Shown piece after piece: positions 35,621 through 45,930 of a DNA stretch of 64,000 nt. Origin of the DNA: Adiantum capillus-veneris. Its lineage: Eukaryota; Streptophyta; Polypodiopsida; Polypodiales; Pteridaceae. The notes beneath the pieces were generated by a model. That model worked only from the letters and a program-made list of their open reading frames with translations, was not told the DNA's origin and did not search any database. The first letter of the stretch is position 1, and every line of letters begins with the position of its first letter. Made by a program: the position numbers and the translations under genes. The stretch lies in assembly GCA_014529385.2 (NCBI GenBank), contig CM043959.1, forward strand, positions 61,641,753-61,705,752. The letters are read 5' to 3'.

Positions 35621-36348
35621 GGACAAAAGAATTGGACACAAAAATTTTGGCTGACTTGCTATCCACGCCAGTGAAGTGCACAATTACATTGGCAAAACTT
35701 TTGAAAATCAGGCCAAGTATGTGGACGGATATAGGAAAATGCTTGGAAAAAATTGGGATCAAAAGCCCATTAAGGTTCCTGGAAAAAGAGCTAGATGAGA
35801 TCGAGAAGCCTAAATCAAATGTAGGACCGGTACCTCTGAACAAAGTAGGAGAGTACTGTGAAGGAGAATATGGTAATGCCACTTTACCTGTCGAATACAA
35901 TGGGATTGAAACGAAAGCTATACTTGACAGCAGAGCAGGAATTGCCATAGCAACAAAACGAATTTGGGAGAAATGGGGTAGGCCCGCCTTTAGAACAACC
36001 AGAATAAAATTACAGTTAGCTGATGGGCATGTGGAAAGACCCATGGGATTGGTAGAAGCAATAGTGGTGTCTTCTTGCGGTATAGAGTATGCGCATACTT
36101 TTTCCATAGTTGACTTTGGAAAGAAAAATAACTATGAAATCATCCTTGGAAGACCATTCATGAGACAACTAAAGATGGTACAAGATTGGGGTTATGATTA
36201 TCTATACTTGAGACATGTTGAAACCACAACACGTGTAAATATGAGAAATCACAGTTACCAAGATGTAACTAGAACGCCCGTGGAAGATTTTGATTCTGCA
36301 ACACAAAGTGCATCAACAGACCATCCGTGGATGGGCAAAAAGAAATAA
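35600..36348 (+). pseudogene. Gag/protease-type ORF, first retropepsin-like domain
   Basis: This open frame has no ATG near its left end, so the true start is lost or upstream in another frame. Landmarks are VPLNKVGEYCEGEYGNATLP, then LDSRAGIAIATKRIWEKWG, LQLADGHVERP, IEYAHTFSIVDF, IILGRPFM and QDWGYDYLYL. The D of DSR (codon at 35926) sits where retropepsins have D-S/T-G; here the glycine is arginine. ILGRPF is the usual second hydrophobic-Gly element. A TAA at 36346 ends the frame, but similar protein continues in the same frame. Confidence 0.65.
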
Positions 36349-38942
36349 ATTTGGATGTGCGGAGCATCGGAGTGTAGTGACTTTGGGAGAAATGAGAATT
36401 CCTTAGAGAGGGTCTTAGAAGATGATGCTTACATAAGAGAACCTTTTCCAGAAGAGGCGTTAGAACCGCTAGAGTGGACTCAGATATTGGCTACTTTGGA
36501 TGTCTGTGTTAATGAGACCACACCAACAAAATTTTGCGATGAGAATGGGTATGACATAGTCCCCTACTACATGCTAAGGGTTATGTGAATTCCTTAGAGA
36601 GGGTCTTAGAAGATGATGCTTACATAAGAGAACCTTTTCCAGAAGAGGCGTTAGAACCGCTAGAGTGGAATCAGATATTGGCTACTTTGGATGTCTGTGT
36701 TAATGAGACCACACCAACACAATTTTGCGATGAGAATGGGTATGACATAGTCCCCTACTACATGCTAAGGGTTATGTGTGAGACAGATGAAGAATCTGAG
36801 TATGAGTTCGAAACGGGATTATCAGCTATGGGGATAGCACAAAACCAGATACCTAGCCCGAACACTGGTCATATAGAAATAGGTGCTCTTTGCGATCAGT
36901 GTGCGATAACACACTTGATTACAAACTGTCCAACTCGAATGCATAGTACAAAGGAGGAACCGCAAGTCAACGAAGCAAAGTTGCAGGAAGAAGGGCTAAG
37001 ATCCAAAGAAGATACTTCAGGTCCAACGCTTACAAACGAGCAATATGAAGACTTGGAATCAATCAAAGAAGAGGTGCAGCAAGTGACAGGAAGTTCAGAA
37101 ACTATTGGTGACATTTCAACAGCTGAAGTCGAGGAAGAAGAGCCTATGACTCTACAGGAACCAAATGTTGATTTTGTCTCTCCAAAAGACATATCAGAGG
37201 AAATGGTGGTCAAGAAGGAGCTAGAACACACAGATGAACTCAGAAGTGTGAACAATGAAGAAGAAGACGACAAGAAGTCCAGGCCAAAGATTGCTCAAGT
37301 TACTCAAGAGAACACAGGCAATCTAGTACCAAAGAAGATCAACTTTTTGCTAAGTGCACAAGATGGAGTCAAGATGAATTTTATGGCAGAAGTTGATACA
37401 AATTCCACGACTAATGTTATGTCATATGGCATGTGGTTACTTCTAGGTAAGCCAAAGCTTTATGATATTCAGATAAAGGTAAATCTCTCACCTGAAGTAG
37501 ATGTTATAAGTATGGGGATTGCAGAAGATACTCTCCAACTACGCTCGCAGAATGTCAAAAAAAAATTCTTGGTGGTAGATTCTCGACAAATGGGAACACA
37601 CTTGATTTTGTCCAAGCCATGGGCAAAATTGTTTGAAAACGAGCCTGAATCTTCAACAATGGTCATCACGACAAGCTATCAAGTGGCAACAGAGGTCAAG
37701 CCTACAACAATTCAAAGATTCTTGGCTATTGGAAAAGGAAAAGCTAAAGTAAGCCCACAGTCTCTAGCCCAGCCAATGCAAGTGCAAGACAAAGCCTCGA
37801 CATCAAAAGCCAAACCATCAACTAAACAATGGAAACCCAAGCAAAAAGTCTATCAACCAAAGTTTCCATCACCCGAAAGTCTCCGAAGGAAGTCAAAACA
37901 GGTCAACCAAGTGCTAGTATCCAAGGCACATATTAAAGTTAATGATCCAATTTGGATACAATCACAGGAACAACCTCAACAAGCAAAGGTAACAAGATGG
38001 ATCACATCAAGCGAGTCAATTATTGCACAAGGCTACAAGAAAGGAAATTCAGATGTTTGGGTCAACAAGACCAAGATAGCAGCCTGGCGATTTCCATCCC
38101 ATGACAACCACTCAGTCAGGAATCAACAAAGCCGTCAACGTGAATCACATAACTCAACCAAGAGAAAGGACATGTACAAAAAGCAAAAGAGAAGGTCTTC
38201 CACTGGACAAACCATACGACAAGTCTGGGTAATGAAATCAGAATTCTACTAGACTACCCAACAAAGTCAAGTGAAGATCACCTCCAAGCAAGTCCAAAGA
38301 TTCATTCCAGTCGAGTTACTCGAAGCACAAGAATTCTATGAGGGTAACTTTCAAATCTGGTTACCTAACGTAGTAGCTTATTAAGGAATCACCCAAGAAA
38401 ATCAAGAAACATCAAGAAATCAAGAGCAACCACCCGCTACACCCAAGAGAACTACAACCTATAGATGGATCCCTCGTCAATTACTACAAGAGCAAGGCTT
38501 TTACAAAAGTAACAGCCATATTTGGAAATTAAAGAAAAGGTACCATCAAGTCAAAGAAGAAACAATGCAAGTGGCAAAGGACATCACACCAGGCCAAAGA
38601 ACAATGTGGGTTCCAAAATCCGCGATTGAGGCTCAACAACAAGAAAGATACACAACTCCTTTACAGCCTCTTAACAACAAAAAGAAAGCAACGGTAAATG
38701 CGGAGGTCACAGTTTTGAAGAACACTATCTGGAAGAAGAAGACTTCATCAACCATTGCTTCAACATCAATACCTGTCTCATCAAGCGACCACAAATTGCT
38801 ACCAAGGAATGAAGAGCAGATATATGCCAATGTATTGGACAACATGGCATCTCAAACAGAAACTAACGAGAAAGGCCTAAACATCAAAAGCATATGGAAT
38901 TGGATTTCAGGCCGCGATCAGGTATGTCCAAGTCGCCATTAA
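36349..38942 (+). pseudogene. Continuation: zinc-knuckle-like, second protease-like domain, basic repeats
   Basis: The main frame is 36585-38252, continuing in the same frame to 38942 past stops at 38250 and about 38382. It is out of frame with 35600-36590 because of a 191-bp tandem duplication. Contents by residue of the 36585 ORF: an acidic segment; CDQCAITHLITNC (103-115, a CX2CX3HX4C knuckle-like motif); an acidic Glu-rich linker (120-240); MAEVDTNSTTNVMSYGMWLL (268 on) with LILSKPWAKL, a second retropepsin-like domain with DTN in place of DTG; then a long Lys/Gln-rich region with repeats of a WIP..LL..Q.FY..N..IW motif. No RT or integrase follows. Confidence 0.65.
36396..36777. repeat. 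191-bp tandem duplication in the ORF
   Basis: Copy 1 is 36396-36586 and copy 2 is 36587-36777. They differ at two sites (GGACTCAG/GGAATCAG; CAACAAAATT/CAACACAATT). Since 191 is not a multiple of three, the duplication shifts the frame and creates a TGA at the junction. Confidence 0.95.
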
Positions 38943-40145
38943 ACTTACATGGCATAAGAGTCTAGAGTCGGGCAACTAAGCCACTAAATGAGCGAAGTGT
39001 CAGACCCAAGCTTCAAGTTAATATTTTTCTGTGGTCTATGAGTCTAGCTAATAGGTATAAGCTCAAGCTGGAGAGTTGAGCATACATAAAGTCATGTCGC
39101 TCATGCTGGAAGAGGTGAGCATAAGAGTCAAAGTCCATATAATATATAAGGTGGAGAAGGAGGAGTAGTCCAAAAAAAAAAAACACCCACGCACTTGACA
39201 CAGTGAGGAAGAGTGGAGAAACCTCGACAGCAAAAACCCTTCTTGTGAGTAGTGAAAGCTTTTGAATCACTCATGCTATATGTTTTACTCGCTACACTAG
39301 CTCCATGAAGAACCCATCAATACTCTTCTCTCGCACCGCATCTTGTTTAACATGTATAACTATGTGCAAGCATATAGATGTCCCATCATTGGACATATGC
39401 ATTAGGCACTCTTTTTTATTCCACCCATGCACTTACACAACCAAATGACGATGACCAAGCGGAAACAGGTTTTATGAGACTTTTCTCAACAACAATGACT
39501 CTGACTTTAAGCTACTAACACTTATCCTTGTATATCAAGCCAATACTAGTAGCCGTATGGCCATATGTACTTTAACTCAGCATAACTCTATAACATCAGA
39601 ACCTAAGTACATACAGCCTCGCATTTAATTATGACTAAAGATATTTTTTCCCACTGGGTTTTTCCCTTTGGTCTTATCCAGGTATCCAAGACCTTGATTT
39701 TGTATATACGCTACATTTTACTTTTACTCTTTTTATAACAACAAAAACAAGAAGAACCACGATATCCCCACACTACTAATTGCAAATCTACTGACAAGTC
39801 AAAAGGAAGAGGCCAAATAACAACTTGACAAAGCTTCAAGTCAACATACAGGTACGACTTCTAGATAACAACCACAAGAAAAGCAAACTCGAGCTACAAT
39901 GACAACGAACTGCTGCAACAACAAGTCGATACAACCTCATGCAATTCAAGATACAACAACCAATCGGAGGGGGAGATTTCCAGGCTTCAGATACACTACA
40001 GGTAAAACTTCAAGGCAGCTTTAACATCATGCAAAGCAACCAACTGCAGAAGAGGCTGCCACAAAAACTTCAACCAACACCAAGACATCGAGAACTCGTC
40101 AAGGCCAGAAAAGACATAGGGTCTTGTCAGGGACGACAAGAATTC
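38943..40145 (+). other. 3' untranslated region of the 8.4-kb element
   Basis: No coherent ORF. Gln/Thr-rich short frames (for example 39939-40154) have no domain. A purine block GGAGGGGGAGA is at about 39965. Confidence 0.5.
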
Positions 40146-40157
40146 GGAGGGTGAGAG
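40146..40157 (+). other. Polypurine tract
   Basis: GGAGGGTGAGAG lies immediately before the 3' LTR start TGTTG. It is short but in the canonical position, with one T. Confidence 0.7.
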
Positions 40158-41229
40158 TGTTGAAAGGATGCCATTTCAACAACGTTTCCATAAAGATTCC
40201 ATTAAATATTCCTCAAAGATTCTGTAAAGATTCCACGTGAAGATGGTGATGAAGTAATGAAGATGAAGATGGATGCTGCAACATGAAGATACGAGTTCAT
40301 GGACGTCATCGAATATCCTGTTATTATTATTCTGACCCATTACGACCACTTTTGTAATGTTTACGAGAACCTCACATTTTAAGTCAGCACTTGTATTTTG
40401 GCCACAGATGCTTGTATAATGAGTAAAGCCAACTCAGTTTCTTGTAATTAAGCTCTGTAGAAGCCTAGGGACAATTCAGGTCATTTGGCCGGACATTAGG
40501 TTTGAAGGCTTGGTATATAAGCTAAAACCTAAGGCTTTGTAAAGAACACATTTACGTTATCTCAAACAATATACAGTCGTGGGTTCTATAGCACACAGTA
40601 GTGAGCCTCACGCACACACACCGTCGCGCACACTAATCACATTGCAGATATGAGAGTAGGAGCGTGTTAGCATCGAGGAGCTCTTCGCGTCAACACAAGC
40701 AATGCAAACCGAGGACCACATCGCGAGCCCGCCTGCTATGAGCTATATTTGGTCGTAAGTACCTCAAACGACATCCGTTCTGAATGATCGAGTAGTCGTT
40801 AGAATCAGGGCGAGAAGGTCTTTGTGTTGATGTCTTTGTAGATCAGTTTTGGACACTTTGGAAATTATTGTTTTTAGTCTATCGGGACAGTGATTAGAGG
40901 TCTTATAGTTATGGTTTTCAGGGTTTAGGTGTTTGGCCACATAGGATATGTCCTTGTGAGTCTTACCCTCCGATTTCGAGTCATTCCGATATGATTTGAG
41001 ACTGTTTCAAGCTTGTAGTGTTTTGTAGGATGCGTTGTCTGTTTCTTTGCTTTATGGTAGTGTTGTGGTAGGATTAGTGACTGTAGAGTGTTGTTCGTGT
41101 CTAGCTCAGGGTTGACAACCCAGAGATTGCCTCCATGCCCTAGTCGGGTTAGCTATGTCCTCGGATTGACAGTTTGTTGGTCTCTGTTCTCGCTCTGCTC
41201 CATCATCCGTCGCCGCGTACCCGCTAACA
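40158..41229 (+). repeat. 3' LTR of the 8.4-kb element
   Basis: Partner of 32806-33876. Differences are mainly transitions, many at CpG sites (for example TCGGACAC to TTGGACAC). Confidence 0.93.
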
Positions 41230-41361
41230 ATGTGCAAGGTACATATTGCTCATAGCCATGCAAAGTCACGCAAGGAGTTGGCATGGAAACCTGACAAGGT
41301 TGAGCAAAGGACCATGATGAGCAGCAAAATACAAAAAATCAATTTGATCTTGGGTACTCCC

Positions 41362-41606
41362 TTGGGAGGTTTATGATGTGTAAAACTACCATATCACGTG
41401 CGTTCAAGACATGTTTATAAAACCCCTTATCTGTGAATTTTTTTAAGAATATAATGTACACTTTTCTTTTAAAATCTGTAAGTTTTTTTCAAATTTGCAA
41501 AATAATGCCCTTCTGTATATATATTTTTGTAAGTTTCAATAACTTTAAATACCCTTTTGTTGAACTCACATGATAGGTTACATTTTTATTAGGTGAGGCT
41601 ACCCGG
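41362..41606. mobile_element. Second copy of the 260-bp MITE-type repeat
   Basis: It aligns with 32012-32271 in the same orientation, sharing ACGTGC(A/G)TTCAA, ACCCCTTATCTGTGAA, GAACTC(A/T)CATG and TAGGTGAGG/TAGAGGTGG. GGGTACTCCC stands on each side (about 41352-41361 and 41607-41616), possibly a target duplication. Terminal inverted repeats are poor. Boundaries are within a few bases. Confidence 0.55.
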
Positions 41607-41616
41607 GGGTACTCCC

Positions 41617-41939
41617 AAGGGTTCCCCTTAGGGGGTTTCATATGGAGCACACTGCGAAGTTGTGGAGTCAACTCTACTCTTGCACTACACTTGAAATCCC
41701 ACCGAAGGGACATGGTCGTCAGTAAATTTACAAACCCATGTTGAATACATGCAAAGCATGGTGCTAGCAAAAAATCATGAGGCATGAGGGTTTTATATAT
41801 AAGCCATGGGGCTTGCAAGTGCACAGATGATATTTTACCACAGACACACAATCCAAACAGTTAGCAAAGCAACTCGGCAGTAAACTTCATGAGGTACTCA
41901 ATTGATTTCTAAGAATGTGCTTGATATTTATGGTATGCA
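41617..41939. other. Unassigned spacer
   Basis: No domain. The minus ORF 41489-41851 spans the MITE edge and is not convincing. Confidence 0.35.
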
Positions 41940-42720
41940 ATGGACCTATGTGCTACCATAGAATATTTTTCATAATTTTGTGATTCAAGTATTCAAGGCA
42001 CAAGGAAGGGTTGTTAGCAAAAACATATCCAAACCTACATATCCATAAATGCTTATGGCTAATGTCATGCTCATAGCTCACGAGAAAAAACTGAAATACT
42101 TTCCACGTGAAAACCATGCTATCCTATTTGGACCATAATAGAGTGGAAGATCCCATCACATCTAGGTACCAAATGAACTAGTTCATTAACAAAACATATC
42201 TTTGCTATGTGTATAAACAACCATCCATTAAATTTGTTTAGCAATACTTGTAGCCTTAACAAGTATTACTAGTATCCAACAGTTTATAGTCAATGAGATT
42301 TTTCTTGATACAATGTGCTCAAAATGGTCTAATAAACGTGTTTGATCAGTAATTGGGAACTTTGTCTCACACATAATTCAAATAATGGATGCAAGTGTCA
42401 GTCCCAGAGACTCATATTCTCCATACATCGAATCTGTCTTAGTTAAGGATGTCTAAAAAAAGAGCATCCTTCAAGTACAAAATAAACTTGTGTATGGAGA
42501 TAACTATAAACACTCTGCGACATGAGTGAGAGGGACCCTTGTTATCCTTATTCCACACTAGCTAAATTGGACTCAAGGAACTGAAATCCTTGAGTTCCTA
42601 GACCATGGTGTATCCCATGTGACAGCTTGTACCAAACCAAACCCTACGTGTAGGTCCATCACTACTTAATACAAAAATATAAGTTGGACACTATGACCCA
42701 AAATACCTTGCTCCTACATT
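41940..42720 (-). repeat. Relic related to interior of the 7-kb LTR element
   Basis: It aligns with about 5620-6420, sharing GTATAAACAACCATC, GTTTAGCA.TACTTGTA, ACTCATATTCTCCA, AACATCCTTCAAGTACAA-like sequence, CACTCTNCGA and CTTGAGTTCCTAGACCATG. Identity is clearly lower than between the LTR pairs. No LTR for this copy is seen, so it is a fragment. Confidence 0.75.
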
Positions 42721-43440
42721 ATCTTTTCATGTCTTCTTGAGCATCCGTGTATATGAATACATAGAGGTTCTTATGGTCCATCAAATCTCTAGCATAGGGT
42801 TCTACACATTTATAGACGGTACGTTGATCCCCGTTTGTGAATCTATAAAAGCCCTTATGAGCATAATCCATTAGAACTCTCAAAGCTTTGTTGGTTTTGA
42901 TGAATCTCATGATGGGTTTTTTGACTAGAGGATACCTCTCCTCTAGATGCGAATCTCTGAATAGAGTACGAACCCCTGGGGTGGTCGATAATTTTTCATT
43001 TACTCAAGACTCTCAAGAGAGTCTTGGATAATCCACCTTGGTTTAGTGCAAGTTATCCCTTTTTACCCCCTGGTCAAGTCTCTCAAAGCCAGGTCTTTGT
43101 CACCTTTGGTCTTTGGAAATTGGTTTGGGGTACCCCAAAAGTTTGAAATTAGAAAGCTTAGACAAATTCAACTTTAAAATCAAAACCAATTCAAATTTAT
43201 TTAGATTTTGGTGTATCCTATAGCTTGCAAGATTTCTTCTTGGCTTTACTTGACTCAATTTCTAGTTTTGTATCAAAAGTTAAGAGTATCTTTGGTTAAT
43301 TGCACTTGAAATAACACTCAAAACAATTTGACGATCTGGACACAAAAATTTTGTCTTATATCTTGGCCTTCAAAAGGTATTTTGTGCTCAAACTTGAGAT
43401 TTTTTATGTACTCAAGTATATCTATAAGCTCATCAAGTCA
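42721..43440. other. Unassigned spacer
   Basis: It contains a 63-codon minus ORF (42719-42910) with a plausible but unrecognised protein. Nothing else can be supported. Confidence 0.35.
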
Positions 43441-44897
43441 GATATTCCCACCATGAAGAGGTACATGGATTGCGATCCATGTACTTCTCTCAAATTTTCA
43501 CTCCAAATTTTGATAGTACCTAGACAAGATCATGCGCAGGCTTTGTACTAGTTTACAACAAATTCTAAGGTGGAGGTAAATGGAGTGCAATCCATGTTCA
43601 ACCACATCTAAAATTGATCTTTGGGAATCTTCTTACACTCTATGTCCACAAGCTATATCTCAAATATTTTGATTTTGGACTTTTTTTTATCGGTCAAATG
43701 CCCAACACTAGGCCTACACTGCAATTTTTAGTATGTCCTTTATGTTGATGTCTTTTGATCCAAATTTACTGATCTACTTCCAAAGTTGGACTTGGGGATA
43801 TGTTTCCTTATGTATGCATTATAGATCTGGAAAATTTTAGGTCAAACTTTCACCATGGATACATGAATCACGATCCATGTTTGGAGGCCAAATTAACTTT
43901 TCGTGGTACCATTATGATCATCATGACTAGTAGATGCTATGATATCAAACTTTTTGAGTTTGGACCTCTCAATTGAAAATTAGGTCAATTCTTACACTTT
44001 CTTAAAGTAATTGAGCAATCTTGGGATTTTAGGCTAGAAATAGCATGTAGAATATAGTGGCTAAGTTTTGGTTTGACAATTGTGAAAAGGTATATGGATT
44101 GCAATCTATTTTGGAGATCTTTTGACCCCAAAGTTGAATCACTTATAGATGAAGGTATTTATAGCCCATCCCCAAAATCTTTCAGATTTGGACTATTTTG
44201 TCAACCAAAAGTGAAACCCTAGGTCCTTTTTAGCAGCTTTACACTTTGAAGTGTTTTTGCTTCTTTTGATAATTTTTTTTCACAATGTTCTCTGCTCTAG
44301 GTTGGTATAGTTTCTGTCCATAAACTAAAATGAGGTACATGGATCACAATCCATATTTGATCACTAAGTTGAAATTTGGTGAGATGATAGACTATGATGC
44401 TTGTAGCCTTTTCCCAAAATCGTTTTGAATTTGGATCAATTTTTGCCAGCCAAAATTGAAATCTTGCGTCTGTTGTAGTAGTTTTTGACAATCTTATGTC
44501 TTTGGCTCTTTTGACCACGTTTTAAAACTTTTTTGCAAATTATTCTTTTGGGAAAAGTGTTTATCTATGTCTCAGCTATCTATTGCTCAAATCTTAGCCC
44601 AAAATCATGATGAGGTACATGGATCACGATCCATGTTGAGCCTTCTTTTGACATGAAACTTGGTCAGCTTGTAGTCCTTCTATTTTGAAGCTATTCCCCA
44701 GCTTTTTTTGAATTTAGGGTTTCTTTTTGTAGATCAAATGTAGAATTTTGTGATTGCTTTGCAGTTTTTTATGTTTGGCTATTTTATTAACTTTTTGTAA
44801 TTTTTTATTTTTGTGTCTTTTGGGAAGCTGTTTCAAATGGTATCAACTATCCGGTGCTCAAATCTCAACCCAAAATGATGAAAAGGTACATAGATAG
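43441..44897. repeat. Hairpin repeat array (ACATGGATCGCGATCCATGT type)
   Basis: Units of about 230-285 bp each contain a 20-24 bp imperfect palindrome. Clear cases start at about 43461 (arms GTACATGGAT and ATCCATGTAC around TGCG), 43861, 44337 and 44617; weaker ones are near 43578, 44091 and 44886. The rest of each unit shares phrases such as TTGGATTTGGAC and AAAATTTTAGGTCAAAC only loosely. No ORF is convincing. The array is cut at 44897 by an LTR. Confidence 0.75.
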
Positions 44898-45421
44898 TGT
44901 AACAAACTTGGGCACCCCAAGTCTAGGTTTTGTCGTAACACAAGAGAGATTCACTTAAAACAATTCACAATTATTGAGTCTACACGACCCAGTGTAGTTC
45001 CCTCCCAAGAGAGTGGCTCCCCTTTCAATATTTCTTTTTATATTAATGTTTGAGCAAAGTACAACTCCTGCGGGTCCTCTGCATCTAGATACCTTGAGAA
45101 GAGAGGCCCTTGGGCCCTTTTTATTCTTACAAAGGGATGCTAAAAGTACAGCCCCAAAAGCCATAAACTCAAAATCACAATATTCCAAAAGCAAATTGGT
45201 CCAAAAACTGTAGTAAAAGCATTCAGTGCAAATTACAAAAATTTCATAGAGATGTCAATGCAAAAAGAAAAATTTTTGTATTGTTTTGCCATGTCAACCG
45301 CTAGCACGTCCACACACTCAACGCGAATCATGGGATCCGTACGGCTTACCACATCAGCGTCCATACAGTCTGCCTACATACGTGTATCCAAGAAAAACTG
45401 CCATGTCATCAATTTGTGACA
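44898..45421 (-). repeat. 3' LTR of second chromovirus
   Basis: On the minus strand it starts TGTCACAAATTGATG and ends TTTGTTACA, with short terminal inverted repeats (TGTCACAAA/TGTAACAAA). A purine tract precedes it at 45422-45437. It is inserted in the middle of a hairpin of the array (GATAG at 44893-44897 is the likely target sequence). The partner 5' LTR is not in the window. Opposing ORFs at 44955-45213 are spurious. Confidence 0.8.
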
Positions 45422-45437
45422 TACCCTCCTCTTGAGA
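45422..45437 (-). other. Polypurine tract
   Basis: The minus strand reads TCTCAAGAGGAGGGTA up to the LTR start, the normal plus-strand primer position. Confidence 0.75.
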
Positions 45438-45930
45438 GAATTGTAATCGCTCTCATTTACGCCTGTAAACTAGACAGAGGCCATAAACTAGTTCAACAAA
45501 CACTGACTCTAAGTACCAACTCACTAGAAAGGACACATCTAGAACTTGTACAAAGATGACAGTTGCATCACTGCACATGATAAATCAATCACAAAAAACT
45601 TCATTCCAAATCTCAACCCATGACTGCCAGCAATGTATTTAGTAATAGCACCTAGATCCTCCTCGTATCTCATTGATGTTGGATTAACTAATCCTTATTG
45701 TGATCATGTCTATAGAGATTTTTAAGACCAAAATCTTGCAATCATTTTGTCTTTCAGCTCCTCCACTCAAACAAGTCACATGAGAGAGTACAAATCATTC
45801 ATGTTCAATTTTGGGAATTCCATCTTATAAAGTCATACAACAAAATACTATTAGCATAGCAGTATCTCTGAAACCCAAAGGGCTACCAGTGACTCTATTC
45901 AATCCAGGTAATCTGTGACAAAGGAGCAGA
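45438..45930 (-). other. 3' untranslated part of second chromovirus
   Basis: No domain is seen between the purine tract and the chromodomain-like end of pol. Confidence 0.45.

Larger units (their letters stand above)
32806..41229 (+). mobile_element. Complete non-autonomous LTR retroelement, 8.4 kb
   Basis: It is bounded by two LTRs of 1071 and 1072 bp (about 59 substitutions and one indel by hand alignment, near 94.5% identity). Flanking 5-mers are ATATG (32801-32805) and ATGTG (41230-41234), a 4/5 match. It has a tRNA-Asp primer site, a leader of 298-bp repeats, one damaged gag/protease-type ORF and a purine tract. No reverse transcriptase or integrase is present, so mobility would have needed an autonomous partner. 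The tRNA-Asp primer is typical of the Athila/Tat/Ogre branch of Ty3/gypsy, which is where a partner would be sought. Confidence 0.9.

Noticed and set aside
35538-36107. 189-codon minus ORF
   Set aside because: Antisense shadow of the protease-type ORF, which carries the recognisable motifs.
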